The notes below the pieces were generated by a model. The model searched no databases and was not told where the DNA came from. It saw only the letters and a program-made list of their open reading frames with translations. Below are positions 18,663 to 28,900 of a DNA stretch of 64,000 nt, piece after piece. The stretch lies in NCBI RefSeq assembly GCF_013522725.1, contig NZ_JAAMRF010000011.1:1-64000 (forward strand). The letters are read 5' to 3'. This DNA comes from Stutzerimonas azotifigens. Lineage in GTDB: Bacteria > Pseudomonadota > Gammaproteobacteria > Pseudomonadales > Pseudomonadaceae. The translations under genes and the position numbers were made by a program. Each line of letters begins with the position of its first letter. Position 1 is the stretch's first letter.

Positions 18663-18842
18663 ATGGACATACTCGTTTGCCCCAACCGATCAGCCCGCAA
18701 CGGCGCCTGGCAGGTCCGCCTGAACACCCATCAGGTGTCCTTTCGCAGCGAAGCCGAAGCCAGAGCCTTCGTCGACCTGCTGCAGAGCCGTCTTGCCGCG
18801 CCTCATCCGTTGCCCCGACAACCGCTGGCCCAGGGCGCCTGA
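18663..18842 (+). CDS. Small hypothetical protein (59 aa)
   Basis: I do not assign a function. The ATG at 18663 is preceded by a strong GGAGGTGG site (18653-18660). The peptide begins MDILVCPNRSARNGAWQVRL and includes SFRSEAEARAFVDLLQSRL, giving an alpha/beta look without a signal peptide. It lies between adenine deaminase and a convergent MFS gene. The start and ribosome binding site make it a believable gene. Confidence 0.65.
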   Translation: MDILVCPNRSARNGAWQVRLNTHQVSFRSEAEARAFVDLLQSRLAAPHPLPRQPLAQGA

Positions 18843-18854
18843 ACGCCGCCTCAC

Positions 18855-20030
18855 CTAGGCGAGGCGGTGGCCGCGAGCGGTCCAGTAGACCACGGCAACG
18901 GCCAGCAGCCCGCACAGGCTGAACGTCGCCGCCAGCGGCATGGCCGTGCCGTTGTGCAGCAACCCGACCAGCGTTGCGAAGCCGGCAGCAGCGCTGAACT
19001 GCAAGCAGCCGAGCAGGGCCGACGCGCTGCCGGCATTGGCGCCCTGCCCGGCCATTGCGCAGGCAGTCGAATTGGGCAGGATGCAGCCAAGGCTGGAAAT
19101 GCAGACGAACAGCGGTATCAGGAGCGGCCAGAGCATCGGCGGGCGCAACGCCGCGACCACCAGCAGCGCCAGCGCGCTGACGAAATACACCAGGATCCAG
19201 CGCTGCAACCAGAACTCCGGTCCGCGCAGACGCATCAGCCGTGCGTTGATCTGCGCCATCACGATGAAACCCGCCGCATTGATGCCGAACAGCCAGCCGT
19301 AATGCTCCGGCGCAACGCCATAGAGCTCGATGAACACGAAGGGCGAACCGGCGATGTAGGCAAACATCCCGGCCATGGCAAAACCACCGGTCAGCGCATT
19401 GCCCAGGAACTGTCGGTCACCGAACATCCGCCGATACTGGCCCAGCGCGCCGGATATCGGGGCCGGCGCCAGGCCCTTGGGGTAGGTTTCCGGTAGCCAG
19501 AGCGTGACTGCGATCAGGCAGACGCCACTGAACAGGGTCAGCGCGACGAAGATCGATGACCAACCCAGGTGTGCCAAGAGCAGCCCGCCCGCCACTGGTG
19601 CCAGGATAGGCGCCAGCCCCATCACCAACATCAGCTGCGAGAACACCTTGGCGCTGGCCATGGGGTCGCATAGATCGCGCACCACGGCGCGGGCGACCAC
19701 CATACCGGCGCAGCCGCCCAGGGCCTGAACGAAGCGTGCACCGATCAGCCAATCCATCGACGGCGCGAACGAGCAGGCCAGCGAAGCCAGCGTGAACAAC
19801 GTGACACCGACCAGCAGCGGCCGCCGACGCCCATAGCGGTCGGCCAGCGGGCCATAGAGCAATTGCCCGATGGCCAGCCCGATGAAGTAGGCGGCCAATG
19901 ACTGCTGGACATGCTCCACGTTGGTATCGAAGGCCCGGGCGATTGTTGGAAATGCAGGTAGGTAGAAATCGATGGCCAATGGGCCGAAGGCGCTCAGGGC
20001 GCCGAGAATCAAGAGAATCCGCAGAGGCAT
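18855..20030 (-). CDS. Bcr/CflA-family MFS drug transporter
   Basis: A 391-residue twelve-helix major facilitator protein of the drug:H+ antiporter-1 group. Visible motifs are FGPLAIDFYLPAFP in helix 1, the motif A loop GPLADRYGRRRP after helix 2 and the motif C-like segment GLAPILAPVAGG in helix 5. Bcr/CflA proteins export bicyclomycin, sulfonamides or chloramphenicol-type compounds; the substrate here is unknown. It is divergent from the TetR gene at 20356, with a palindromic operator between. Confidence 0.9.
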   Translation of the reverse strand: MPLRILLILGALSAFGPLAIDFYLPAFPTIARAFDTNVEHVQQSLAAYFIGLAIGQLLYGPLADRYGRRRPLLVGVTLFTLASLACSFAPSMDWLIGARFVQALGGCAGMVVARAVVRDLCDPMASAKVFSQLMLVMGLAPILAPVAGGLLLAHLGWSSIFVALTLFSGVCLIAVTLWLPETYPKGLAPAPISGALGQYRRMFGDRQFLGNALTGGFAMAGMFAYIAGSPFVFIELYGVAPEHYGWLFGINAAGFIVMAQINARLMRLRGPEFWLQRWILVYFVSALALLVVAALRPPMLWPLLIPLFVCISSLGCILPNSTACAMAGQGANAGSASALLGCLQFSAAAGFATLVGLLHNGTAMPLAATFSLCGLLAVAVVYWTARGHRLA

Positions 20031-20123
20031 TGCCTACTCCAAAACATGGAAAACCCCTCGCGATGGCGGTGGGGAACCGACGCGATGCCTGAGCTTGGAC
20101 ATTTACAGGGGCGCAAGATGCTG

Positions 20124-20145
20124 TTACATACACTGTCGATTGTAA
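20124..20145. promoter_or_regulatory. Candidate TetR-type operator
   Basis: TTACA (20124-20128) and TGTAA (20141-20145) form an inverted repeat with a 12-base spacer, extended on one side by an extra pair (GTTACA with TGTAAA-type flanks). It lies about 94 bases before the transporter ATG and 210 bases before the TetR ATG. The pattern resembles TtgR-type operators. Linking it to the adjacent TetR gene is inference. Confidence 0.5.
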
Positions 20146-20355
20146 ACCTATGATCGCTTCTTGTGGACCGCTACCCTGAGCGCGCACTACCAAAGCACGC
20201 GCCCCGCCAGTGCGGTTGCGTCACCACGACGCTGATGAGCAGCGGAAAAGTTTGCGACCCGGAAATCCCCTAGGGGCAGGAGCGAGCCGTCTGGCTCGCA
20301 GTATTCGCCACCTGACCCGGCACCACGCCGGGCGACACCTTTTGAACGACCGTCC
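20146..20355. other. Leader region of the TetR gene
   Basis: No gene seen. It contains the hairpin GCGAGCC/GGCTCGC at about 20282-20299 and a GCCCGG-rich dyad near 20316-20335. No clear promoter elements could be fixed. Confidence 0.35.
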
Positions 20356-20979
20356 ATGCGCCGAACCAAAGAAGACGCCGAAAAAACCCGCATCGCCATC
20401 CTGGCTTCAGCCGAACGGCTGTTTCTCGAGCGCGGCGTGGCCCATACCAGCCTCGATCAGATCGCCCGCGAGGCGGGGGTCACACGTGGCGCCATCTACT
20501 GGCATTTCGAGAACAAGGCGCACCTGTTCCACGAGATGCTCAACCAGGTCCGCCTGCCGCCCGAGCAACTCGCAGAACGACTGAGCCGATGTGACCAACA
20601 ACAACCCCTGCGGGTGTTGCGCGATCTCTGCGTGGAAGGGATCGAAACCCTCGGTCACGACGAGCAAAAGCAGCGCATCCTCACCATTCTGCTGCACCGC
20701 TGCGAATTCACCGACGAGCTGCGCGAGGCCGAGGAGCGCCACAACGCCTTCATCGATCAGTTCATCGATACCTGCGAGCAACTGATGATCTGCGCTGAAA
20801 AGCACCTGCGTCCTGGCGTGACGCCGCGCCTGGCGGCTCTGTCGGTACACGCGCTGATGATCGGCCTGTTTACCGACTGGACCCGCGACCCGACGCTCTA
20901 TGACGCCAAGACAGATCCGGCCGCGCTGATCGACCCGCTGTTCCGGGGCTTGCTCGCCGATGGCCTGAGCCTGGACTGA
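20356..20979 (+). CDS. TetR-family regulator, TtgR/AcrR-like
   Basis: A 207-residue repressor. The N-terminus MRRTKEDAEKTRIAILASAERLF and the helix-turn-helix DQIAREAGVTRGAIYWHFENK are typical of efflux repressors (TtgR, AmrR, MexZ group). The C-terminal domain follows the group's TetR_C layout and would bind hydrophobic compounds. Such regulators usually lie next to an RND pump; here the divergent partner is a Bcr/CflA transporter, and the tripartite RND operon is 4 kb downstream. Which it controls cannot be read directly. Confidence 0.87.
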   Translation: MRRTKEDAEKTRIAILASAERLFLERGVAHTSLDQIAREAGVTRGAIYWHFENKAHLFHEMLNQVRLPPEQLAERLSRCDQQQPLRVLRDLCVEGIETLGHDEQKQRILTILLHRCEFTDELREAEERHNAFIDQFIDTCEQLMICAEKHLRPGVTPRLAALSVHALMIGLFTDWTRDPTLYDAKTDPAALIDPLFRGLLADGLSLD

Positions 20980-20982
20980 ACC

Positions 20983-21180
20983 TCAGCCGGACACGACCCG
21001 GTAACCCTCTTCCTCTATCGCCTTGCGGACTTCGGCAGCGTCCAGCCTGCCGTCCGCCTCGACGAGGCCACTGCCCAGGTCGACGCGTACCTGCGCGTCG
21101 GGATCAAGTCGCTTGATCGCCTCGCTCACGGCGCGCTTGCAATGAGCGCAGGTCATCCCCTCTACAGTAAAACGCTGCAT
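20983..21180 (-). CDS. CopZ-like copper chaperone (HMA domain)
   Basis: A 65-residue ferredoxin-like heavy-metal-associated domain protein with the Cu(I) site GMTCAHC (Cys11 and Cys14). It would carry Cu(I) in the cytoplasm and pass it to CopA. It is divergent from copA and is preceded by its own CueR-type promoter at 21208-21238. It is convergent with the TetR gene, three bases from its stop. Confidence 0.9.
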   Translation of the reverse strand: MQRFTVEGMTCAHCKRAVSEAIKRLDPDAQVRVDLGSGLVEADGRLDAAEVRKAIEEEGYRVVSG

Positions 21181-21207
21181 GTTCTTCTCCTCCGGTGTGA
21201 GCCTTGG

Positions 21208-21238
21208 ATTCTCGACCTTGCCGCCTGGGCAAGGTCAA
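21208..21238 (-). promoter_or_regulatory. CueR-type promoter of the copper chaperone gene
   Basis: On the minus strand a -35 TTGACC (21238-21233) and a -10 GAGAAT (21213-21208) are separated by a 19-base spacer, the long spacing typical of MerR-family promoters. Within it sits the dyad GACCTTGCC/GGCAAGGTC (21214-21236) with a five-base centre. Confidence 0.75.
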
Positions 21239-21261
21239 GCTGAATCTGGAGTGCGTATCTG

Positions 21262-21293
21262 CTTGACCTTCCCATAAGGTCAAGGTTGATCAT
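21262..21293 (+). promoter_or_regulatory. CueR-type promoter of copA-cueR
   Basis: CTTGACCTT (21262-21270) and AAGGTCAAG (21276-21284) make a perfect 9-base-arm dyad. It overlaps a -35 TTGACC (21263-21268), and a -10 GATCAT follows after 19 bases (21288-21293). The spacing and dyad match CueR-activated promoters. Confidence 0.82.
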
Positions 21294-21314
21294 GTGGGAC
21301 ACGAGGAGGTTCCC

Positions 21315-23747
21315 ATGACCCAAGCCCACGCTACGACGTTCGACCTGCCCGTTTCCGGAATGACCTGCGCCAGCTGCGCCGGACGCGTCGAGCGCGCCCT
21401 GCAGAAAGTGCCGGGGGTCGAAAGCGCGCAGGTCAATCTGGCCACCGAGCAGGTCCGCATCGAGGCAGGCGAAGCCACACTGCCGCCGCTCATCGAGGCG
21501 ATCGAAAAAGCCGGCTACGGCGTGCCGCTGCAATCCCTCGAACTGTCGATCGATGGCATGACCTGCGCCAGTTGCGCCGGCCGGGTCGAGCGCGCGCTGC
21601 TCAAGGTGCCTGGGGTAAGCGGTGCTGCGGTCAATCTGGCCAGCGAACGAGCCCGTGTCAGTGTCGCCGGCGTACCAGACGCCGACACGCTGATCAAAGC
21701 CGTGGAAGCCGCCGGTTACGAGGCGCATCTGACCGACACACAATCGCAAGACAGCAATGACCCTGGCGCGCGCCTGCAGCGCGAGCGCTGGACCGTCATC
21801 GCGGCGTTGCTGCTGGCTGCGCCACTGGTGCTGCCCATGCTCGGCTTGCCGTTCGGACAGCACTGGATGCTGCCGGCCTGGGTGCAGTTCCTCCTGGCGA
21901 CACCGGTGCAATTCCTGCTCGGCGCACGCTTCTACGTTGCCGGCTGGAAAGCCGTGCGAGCCGGTACCGGCAACATGGATCTGCTGGTCGCGCTCGGTAC
22001 CAGCGCCGGTTACGGGCTGAGCCTTTACCTGTGGTGGGCAACCCCGCCCGGGCAGATGCCGCACCTGTACTTCGAGGCCTCCGCGGCCGTCATCGCCCTG
22101 GTGCTGCTGGGCAAGTACCTGGAGAGCCGCGCCAAACGCCAGACCAGCGCCGCCATCCGCGCCCTTGAAGCGTTGCGTCCGGACCGGGCGGTGCGGGTCA
22201 TCGACGGCAAGGAGCAGGACGTGCCGCTCGCCGAGTTGCGTCTGGGCGATCTGGTGCGAATCGTTCCCGGCGGACGTTTTCCGGTGGACGGTGAAGTGGT
22301 CGAGGGCGAAAGCCAGGCCGACGAGGCGCTGATCAGTGGTGAAAGCCTGCCGGTGGCAAAGGGCCCTGGCGACCGCGTCACGGGCGGTGCGATCAACGGC
22401 GACGGACGCCTGCTGGTGCGCACCACCGCGCTGGGGAGTGAGACCGTGCTGGCGCGGATCATCCGTCTGGTCGAGGATGCCCAGGCCGCCAAGGCGCCGA
22501 TCCAGAAGCTGGTCGACCGGGTCAGTCAGGTGTTCGTGCCGGCGGTGCTGGCCGTGGCGCTGCTGACGCTGGCCGGCTGGCTGCTGGCGGGCGCATCGGC
22601 CGAGGTCGCGCTGATCAACGCGGTGGCCGTGCTGGTGATCGCCTGCCCCTGCGCCCTGGGCCTCGCTACGCCGGCGGCGATCATGGCCGGCACCGGCGTG
22701 GCGGCACGCCACGGCATCCTGATCAAGGACGCCGAAGCGCTGGAGATCGCCCACCGCGTCAGCGCCGTGGCCTTCGACAAGACCGGCACCCTGACCTCCG
22801 GCGAACCGCGCATTGTCCATCTGCATGCCGTCGGGGGCGACGAAGCGGCGCTGCTGCGCCAGGCGGGCGCCCTGCAGCGCGGCAGCGAACACCCGCTGGC
22901 CCGCGCGGTGCTCGGGCGCTGCGAAGAAATGAACCTGACGCTCGATGAGGTCGCCGACAGCCGCTCGCTGACCGGCCGCGGTATCGAGGGTCGCCTGGAT
23001 GGTCGCGCGCTGGCCCTGGGCAACCGTCGCCTGCTCGAGGACAACGGCCTGCAGCCAGGCGAGCTCGCTGAACGGGCGCAGGCCTGGGAAGCCGAAGGCC
23101 GCACGCTCTCCTGGCTGATCGAGACGGCTCCACAGCGGCGCGTTCTCGGCCTGTTCGCGTTCGGCGATGGCATCAAGGAAGGCGCCGCCGGCGCGCTGGT
23201 GGCGTTGCGTGAACGTGGCATCGACAGCCACCTGATCACCGGCGACAACCAGGGCAGCGCCCGAGCGGTCGCCCGGGCGCTGGGTATCGACGACGTGCAT
23301 GCCGAGGTATTGCCGGCGGACAAGGCCGCCACGGTCGCCGAGTTGAAAAACGGCGGTGCGGTGGTCGCAATGGTCGGCGACGGCATTAACGACGCGCCGG
23401 CACTGGCCGCGGCGGATGTCGGCATCGCCATGGGCGGCGGCACCGACGTGGCCATGCACGCGGCCGGTATCACCCTGATGCGCGGCGACCCGCGGCTGGT
23501 CCCCGCGGCGCTGGAGATCAGCCGGCGCACCTACCGCAAGATCCGGCAGAACCTGTTCTGGGCGTTCATCTACAACCTGGTGGGCATTCCGCTGGCCGCC
23601 TTCGGCTTTCTCAACCCGGTCGTGGCGGGCGCCGCCATGGCGCTCTCGAGCGTCAGCGTGGTGAGCAACGCGCTACTGCTCAAACGTTGGAAGCCGGCAA
23701 TGGCAAGCGCCGCGTCAGATGCGCCGGCACAGGAGGCACGCGTATGA
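21315..23747 (+). CDS. copA: CopA, Cu(I)-exporting P1B-type ATPase
   Basis: An 810-residue P-type ATPase that exports Cu(I) to the periplasm. Two N-terminal HMA domains carry CASC at 18-21 and 84-87. The membrane metal site CPC is at 444-446, the phosphorylated Asp488 lies in DKTGT, and the ATP-binding domain shows SEHPLARAV and [12 protein letters not shown]. The ATG at 21315 follows GAGGAGG; an upstream in-frame start is less likely. Its stop overlaps the cueR start, and a CueR-type promoter precedes it, so the pump and its sensor form one autoregulated unit. Confidence 0.95.
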   Translation: MTQAHATTFDLPVSGMTCASCAGRVERALQKVPGVESAQVNLATEQVRIEAGEATLPPLIEAIEKAGYGVPLQSLELSIDGMTCASCAGRVERALLKVPGVSGAAVNLASERARVSVAGVPDADTLIKAVEAAGYEAHLTDTQSQDSNDPGARLQRERWTVIAALLLAAPLVLPMLGLPFGQHWMLPAWVQFLLATPVQFLLGARFYVAGWKAVRAGTGNMDLLVALGTSAGYGLSLYLWWATPPGQMPHLYFEASAAVIALVLLGKYLESRAKRQTSAAIRALEALRPDRAVRVIDGKEQDVPLAELRLGDLVRIVPGGRFPVDGEVVEGESQADEALISGESLPVAKGPGDRVTGGAINGDGRLLVRTTALGSETVLARIIRLVEDAQAAKAPIQKLVDRVSQVFVPAVLAVALLTLAGWLLAGASAEVALINAVAVLVIACPCALGLATPAAIMAGTGVAARHGILIKDAEALEIAHRVSAVAFDKTGTLTSGEPRIVHLHAVGGDEAALLRQAGALQRGSEHPLARAVLGRCEEMNLTLDEVADSRSLTGRGIEGRLDGRALALGNRRLLEDNGLQPGELAERAQAWEAEGRTLSWLIETAPQRRVLGLFAFGDGIKEGAAGALVALRERGIDSHLITGDNQGSARAVARALGIDDVHAEVLPADKAATVAELKNGGAVVAMVGDGINDAPALAAADVGIAMGGGTDVAMHAAGITLMRGDPRLVPAALEISRRTYRKIRQNLFWAFIYNLVGIPLAAFGFLNPVVAGAAMALSSVSVVSNALLLKRWKPAMASAASDAPAQEARV

Positions 23748-24148
23748 ACATCGGTCAGGCAGCCAGCCGCAGCGGCCTCTCGGCCAAGATGATCCGCTAC
23801 TACGAGTCCATCGGACTGATCTCGCCCGCCGGGCGAAACGCCAACGGCTACCGGCGCTACAGCGACGATGACCTGCACCGTCTGGCCTTCATCAAGCGCT
23901 CGCGTGATCTGGGATTTTCACTGGAAGAAGTGAGCCGGCTGCTGACCCTCTGGCAGGACCGCCAGCGCGCCAGTGCCGACGTCAAGGCGCTGGCCGGTGC
24001 ACACATCGACGACTTGAACCGGCGCATCGCCGAGCTGGCAGGGCTGCGCGACACCTTGCAGGAGCTGGTCGATCACTGCCACGGCGACGGCCGGCCGGAC
24101 TGCCCGATCCTGAAGGATCTGGAGTCAGGGGGATGTTGTCGAGCCTGA
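23744..24148 (+). CDS. cueR: CueR, MerR-family Cu(I)-responsive activator
   Basis: A 134-residue MerR regulator. The winged helix ([31 protein letters not shown]) is followed by the dimerisation helix and the metal loop with Cys112 and Cys120, the same numbers as the Cu(I) ligands of E. coli CueR. It has a Cys-Cys near the end as in the group. The ATG overlaps the copA stop (ATGA) with AGGAGG upstream. It should activate copA and the divergent chaperone gene by realigning their 19-base-spacer promoters. Confidence 0.93.
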   Translation: MNIGQAASRSGLSAKMIRYYESIGLISPAGRNANGYRRYSDDDLHRLAFIKRSRDLGFSLEEVSRLLTLWQDRQRASADVKALAGAHIDDLNRRIAELAGLRDTLQELVDHCHGDGRPDCPILKDLESGGCCRA

Positions 24149-24149
24149 A

Positions 24150-24172
24150 GCTTCCGGCTTCCGGCTGCTTTT
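24150..24172. repeat. Degenerate (GGAAGCY)n heptamer tract
   Basis: On the minus strand GGAAGCC-GGAAGCT appears between cueR and ftnA, a short degenerate form of the heptamer microsatellites at 30439-30487 and 42101-42180. It lies between convergent genes. Confidence 0.55.
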
Positions 24173-24173
24173 C

Positions 24174-24638
24174 CTACACCTGCGCCTGCAGATAGTTCTG
24201 CAACCCGATGCGGTCGATCAGCCCCAGCTGCTGTTCGAGCCAGTAGGCATGATCTTCTTCGGTGTCGTGCAATTGCACGGCCAGCAGGTCACGGGTCGGG
24301 TAGTCGCCATGCGCCTCGGCCAACGCGATGCCCTTGGCCAGCGCCTCGCGCACCTTGTATTCCAGCGCCAGGTCGCTGCGCAGCATCTCCGGTACCGTCT
24401 GCCCAGGATGGATGGCTTCGGGCGTCATGTCCGGCGTGCCTTCGAGAAAGAGGATGCGCTGCAGCAGCACATCGGCGTGCTGGGTCTCCTCCTCCATTTC
24501 GTGATTGATCCGCTCGTAGAGTTTGGTGTAGCCCCAGTCGGCATACATCCGCGAATGCAGAAAATACTGGTCGCGCGCGGCCAGCTCGCCTCGCAGCAGC
24601 TCTTTGAGGTACTCGATGACCGGGGTTTGACCTTGCAT
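24174..24638 (-). CDS. ftnA: Bacterial ferritin FtnA (bacterioferritin-like, no heme ligand)
   Basis: A 154-residue four-helix iron-storage protein. Ferroxidase residues Glu18, Glu51 and His54 are present ([18 protein letters not shown]), with a later EEDH. Position 52, the heme-ligating Met of true bacterioferritin, is Thr. Sequence and this substitution match P. aeruginosa FtnA, formerly called BfrA, so the gene should encode a heme-free ferritin even though automatic annotation would say bacterioferritin. The start at 24638 gives [10 protein letters not shown], the family N-terminus. It is convergent with cueR and divergent from the RND operon. Confidence 0.88.
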   Translation of the reverse strand: MQGQTPVIEYLKELLRGELAARDQYFLHSRMYADWGYTKLYERINHEMEEETQHADVLLQRILFLEGTPDMTPEAIHPGQTVPEMLRSDLALEYKVREALAKGIALAEAHGDYPTRDLLAVQLHDTEEDHAYWLEQQLGLIDRIGLQNYLQAQV

Positions 24639-24843
24639 TGCGCGCTTCCTCGTTAAATGGCGACTCCAGGCTGGCAAGGATCCCATAGAACTAAACCGGG
24701 TCAAGCGCTTCACACCTTGGGTACTGCTGCCAACTGCCGCACGTATGCCTTCTGGTTACGAACCAAAACCAGACGCAGGCGTCTACTTTGCTACCCTCAA
24801 AGCGCCGATACGCCGCCACGTCGATACCCGAGCAGGAGCCCGG

Positions 24844-25932
24844 ATGCTGCCCTTCTCCACGCGCCGATCCATGCGAAACCTTCGCCCCGTCACTCTGCTG
24901 ATGACCCTGACTCTGCTGGTGCTGTCCGGCTGCGCGGAAGAAGAACCGCAACCACCGCCGCCGCGGGTCGCCTTCGTCGAGACGCTCAAGCCGGCCGAGC
25001 CGGAGCCCGAGGCGCTGCGTTTCGCCGGGGAGGTCGAAAGCGTCACCACCACCGAGTTGTCGTTCCAGGTGTCCGGACGGATCGAACGCATCCTGGTCGA
25101 CGAAGGCGCGCGGGTAACACGGGGCCAGCCGCTGGCCCAACTGGATCGCACCGACTACGAACTCCAACTGCGTGAAGCCAGTGCCCGCCATCGCCAGCTC
25201 CAGGCGGACCTGGCACGCAGGCGCCTGCTGTTGGCTGAGGGCATCCTTGCGCCGGCGGCCATCGAGCCGCTGGAAGCCGAGCTGGTGGCCGCGGCCGTGG
25301 CGCGTGACGCCGCCCAGCGCAACATCGGCTACACCACCCTGACGGCGCCTTTCGACGGCGTGGTCGCGCAGCGCATGGCCGAACCGGACATGGTGGTCGG
25401 CAGCGGCACGCCTGTCCTGCGCATGCAGGACAACCAGCACGTGGAAGTCGGCGTCGACCTCTCCGAGAACGCAGCCCTGAGCATTCCGCTGGGTCCACAA
25501 CTGCAGGCCGAAGGCCAGCTGGTGATCGCCGAGGACGTGACCCTGCCGCTGCGCTACAAGGAGCACAGCACCCAGCCACGCGAAGGCTCGCGTACCTATC
25601 GTCTGATCCTTCAGGGCGAACCGCCCGCCGACTACAACCTGCTGCCCGGCATGGCCTTGCGTGTCAGCCTGCAGCGCCCCGCAGCGCCCAGCCAGCAGGG
25701 CCAGGGCCACTATCGAATGCCGGTCTCGGCATTGCAGACCGCGTCGGACGGCAGCCATTTCGTCTGGCTCGCCGTCGACGGCCAGGCGCAGCGCGGCGCC
25801 GTCGAGGTGCTTGGCGTCGAACGTGAGCAGGTCGTGATCCGTACCGATCTCGGCGCCGATGCGCAGATCGTCGTTGCCGGCGGCAGCAAGCTGTCCGAAG
25901 GCCAGCCCATCCAAGCCAAACAGCGGAACTGA
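24844..25932 (+). CDS. RND efflux periplasmic adaptor lipoprotein (MFP)
   Basis: A 362-residue membrane fusion protein. The lipobox LSGC places the lipidated Cys at residue 30. Adaptor features are visible in order: a barrel-sandwich half (LSFQVSGRIERILVDEGARVTRGQPLAQLD), the alpha-hairpin (DYELQLREASARHRQLQADLARR), the second half (TLTAPFDGVVAQR) and beta-barrel/MP domains. The start at 24844 follows AGGAG. It is the first gene of a three-gene operon, 4 bases before the pump. Similarity is greatest to the TriA/VexE-like group, by impression only. Confidence 0.9.
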   Translation: MLPFSTRRSMRNLRPVTLLMTLTLLVLSGCAEEEPQPPPPRVAFVETLKPAEPEPEALRFAGEVESVTTTELSFQVSGRIERILVDEGARVTRGQPLAQLDRTDYELQLREASARHRQLQADLARRRLLLAEGILAPAAIEPLEAELVAAAVARDAAQRNIGYTTLTAPFDGVVAQRMAEPDMVVGSGTPVLRMQDNQHVEVGVDLSENAALSIPLGPQLQAEGQLVIAEDVTLPLRYKEHSTQPREGSRTYRLILQGEPPADYNLLPGMALRVSLQRPAAPSQQGQGHYRMPVSALQTASDGSHFVWLAVDGQAQRGAVEVLGVEREQVVIRTDLGADAQIVVAGGSKLSEGQPIQAKQRN

Positions 25933-25936
25933 GCCG

Positions 25937-28900
25937 ATGGATTTCGCACGCTATGCCATCGGCAAGCCGGTCAATACCTGGGTGCTGGTGCTGATCTGCC
26001 TGTTCGGCGGGATTGTCGCCTTCTTCGAGATCGGCCGCCTCGAAGACCCTGAGTTCACCATCAAGGAAGCGATCATCAACGTGCAATACCCCGGCGCGAC
26101 GGCGCTGGAGGTGGAACAGGAAGTGACCGAACCGCTGGAGAGCGCCATCCAGCAGATGTCGCAGATCAAGGAGATCCGCTCGCGTTCGATGGTCGGTCAG
26201 GCGGAAATCCGTGTCGAGATCCTCGACAGCATCGCCGGCGACGCGTTGCCCCAGGTATGGGACGAACTGCGCAACAAGATCAGCGACGCCCAGGGCGACC
26301 TTCCACCGGATGCGCAGGTGCCGGTGGTCAATGACGACTTCGGTGACGTCTACGGCATCTACTATGCGCTGACCGGCGACGGCCTCACCCTCAAGGAGTT
26401 GCACGAGACGGCCAAGGAGCTGCGCCGCGGCCTGCTGGCCGCCGAGGGCGTGGCCAAGGTCGACATCGCCGGGGTTCAGGAGGAGCGGATCCTGGTCGAG
26501 GTGGATCAGGCGCGCCTGGCCGCCTTGCGCCTGTCGCCGGATGAAATCAGCGCGGCGCTGGCAGACGCCGACGCGGTGGTCGAGGCCGGCGGCGTGCATG
26601 CCGGCGAGCTGTTCGTGCGCATCCGCCCGACCGGCTCCTTCGACTCGCTCGAAACCCTGCGCGCGCTACCGGTCGGCCAGGGCGCGCAGAGCGTGGACCT
26701 GGGCGACATCGCCCAGATCCGCCGCGACTATGCCGAACGCCCGGTGCAGATCATTCGCCACAACGGCCAACCCGCGCTGACCCTCGGCGTCAGTGGCATC
26801 TCCGGCAGCAACATCGTCGACGTCGGCCGTACCGTGGAGGCCACCCTCGCCTCGCTGGAACACCGCATGCCGCTGGGCGCCGAGCTCCATCCGCTGTACC
26901 AGCAGCACCAGATCGTCGACGAGTCGGTGAACAGCTTCGCGCTCAACGTGTTCCTCTCCGTCGCCATCGTGGTGGGCGTGCTCTGCCTGGCCATGGGGGT
27001 GCGCGCCGGTGTGATCATCGGCTCGGTGCTGTTCCTTACCGTGCTCGGCACGCTCATGGTGATGTGGCTGAGCGGCATCGAACTCGAACGCATCTCCCTC
27101 GGCGCGCTGATCATTGCCATGGGCATGCTGGTGGACAATGCGGTGGTGGTCTGCGATGGCATGCTGATCCAGCAGCGCCGCGGCATGTCCATCCTCAAGG
27201 CCTCGCAGAAAGTGCTGAGCCAGACCCAGTGGCCGCTGCTCGGATCGACCGTGATCGGCATCCTTGCCTTTGCCGGCATCGGCCTGTCGCAGGACACCAC
27301 GGGCGAATTCCTCTTCTCGCTGTTCTTCGTCATTGCCGTGTCGCTGCTGCTGAGCTGGATTCTCGCCCTGCTGATCGTGCCGCTGTTCGGCTACTACCTG
27401 CTCGAACGCAAGCGCAAGGAGCCCGAGCAGGACATGGGCGACGACCAGTCCCTCTATAGCGGCCCGATCTACGACCGCTTCCGCGCCACGGCACGCGGCG
27501 TGCTGCGCCATCCAGGCCTGACCATCAGCGCCCTGGTGATCCTCACCGTCGCCTGCATGTTCGGCTTCACCCGAGTCCCACAGAGCTTCTTCCCGCCGTC
27601 GAGCACGCCGCTGTTCTACGTCAACCTGTTCCTGCCACAGGGCACCCACATCCACGACACCAGCCGCACCGCGCAGGACCTGGAGAATTACCTGTCCGGA
27701 CTCGACGGGGTAACCGACGTTTCAACCTACATCGGCTCCGGCGCTTCGCGCTTCATGCTCACCTATGCGCCGGAACAGCCGAACCCGTCGCTGATGCATT
27801 TTCTGGTACGCACCGATGACGCCGAGGTGATCGACGGCCTGGTACGCGAGATCAACCAGACGCTGCCCGGGCGCTATCCGGGCAGCGATGTGGCCGCGGC
27901 ACGCTTCATGTTCGGCCCCAACGCCGAGTCCAAGCTCGAGGCCCGCATCAGCGGCCCGGACATCGAGGTGCTGCGCGAACTGTCGGCCAAGGGCCAGCGG
28001 CGCCTACAGGACGAAGGTCAGGTGTTGAACATCCGCGACGATTGGCGCCCGCCGGTGCTGACCCTGCAACCACGACTGGCGCTGGAGCGGCTGGCCGACG
28101 CCGGACTCACCCGGCAAGCGGTGGCGCGCTCGCTGGCCGTCGCGACCGAGGGTAGCCAGGTCAGCCTCTTTCGCGAGAAGGACGAACTGATTCCAATCCT
28201 GCTGCGCGCCACCGAACAGGACCGCGCCGGCCCCGATGACTTGCTGCAGCGGCTGATCTGGAGCCCGGCGATCACCGACTACGTGCCGCTGGCGCAAGTC
28301 GCCGACGGGGTAGACGTGGTCAGCGAAGACACCATGATCCGCCGCTACGACCGGGTGAGAACCATCGCCATCCGTGCCGAACCGCTGGACGGGGAGAACA
28401 CCAACGATGCCCTGGCCCGCATCCGTCCGTTGATCGAAGGCATCGAACTACCCACCAACTACAGCTTGAAATGGGGTGGCGATTACGAGCAGTCGGCCGA
28501 TGCTCAGGAAGCGTTGGCCAGCACCCTGGCGCTGCCTTTCCTGGCGATGGTGCTGGTCACCGTGCTGCTGTTTGCCAAGGTCCGCCAGCCGCTGATGATC
28601 TGGATGGTGGTGCCGATGGCCATCTGCGGGGTGACTGTCGCGCTCCTGGCGACCGGGCAGGCGTTCGGCTTCATGGCCCTGCTCGGCCTGCTCAGCCTGA
28701 CCGGCATGCTGATCAAGAACGCCGTGGTGCTGGTCGATGAGATCGATCGTCAGATCGAGGAACAGGTGCCGCGCCTGACGGCAATCATCGAAGCCTCGGC
28801 GTCGCGCCTGCGGCCGGTGGCCATGGCGGCCGGCACCACCGTGCTGGGCATGGTGCCGCTGCTGTTCGACCCCTTCTTCGCCAACATGGCCGTGACCATC

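Noticed and set aside
21162-23459. Open frame of 765 codons on the minus strand
   Set aside because: It lies opposite copA, is rich in His/Gln/Arg with no recognisable domain, and follows from the codon bias of copA; it also runs into the copper chaperone and its promoter.
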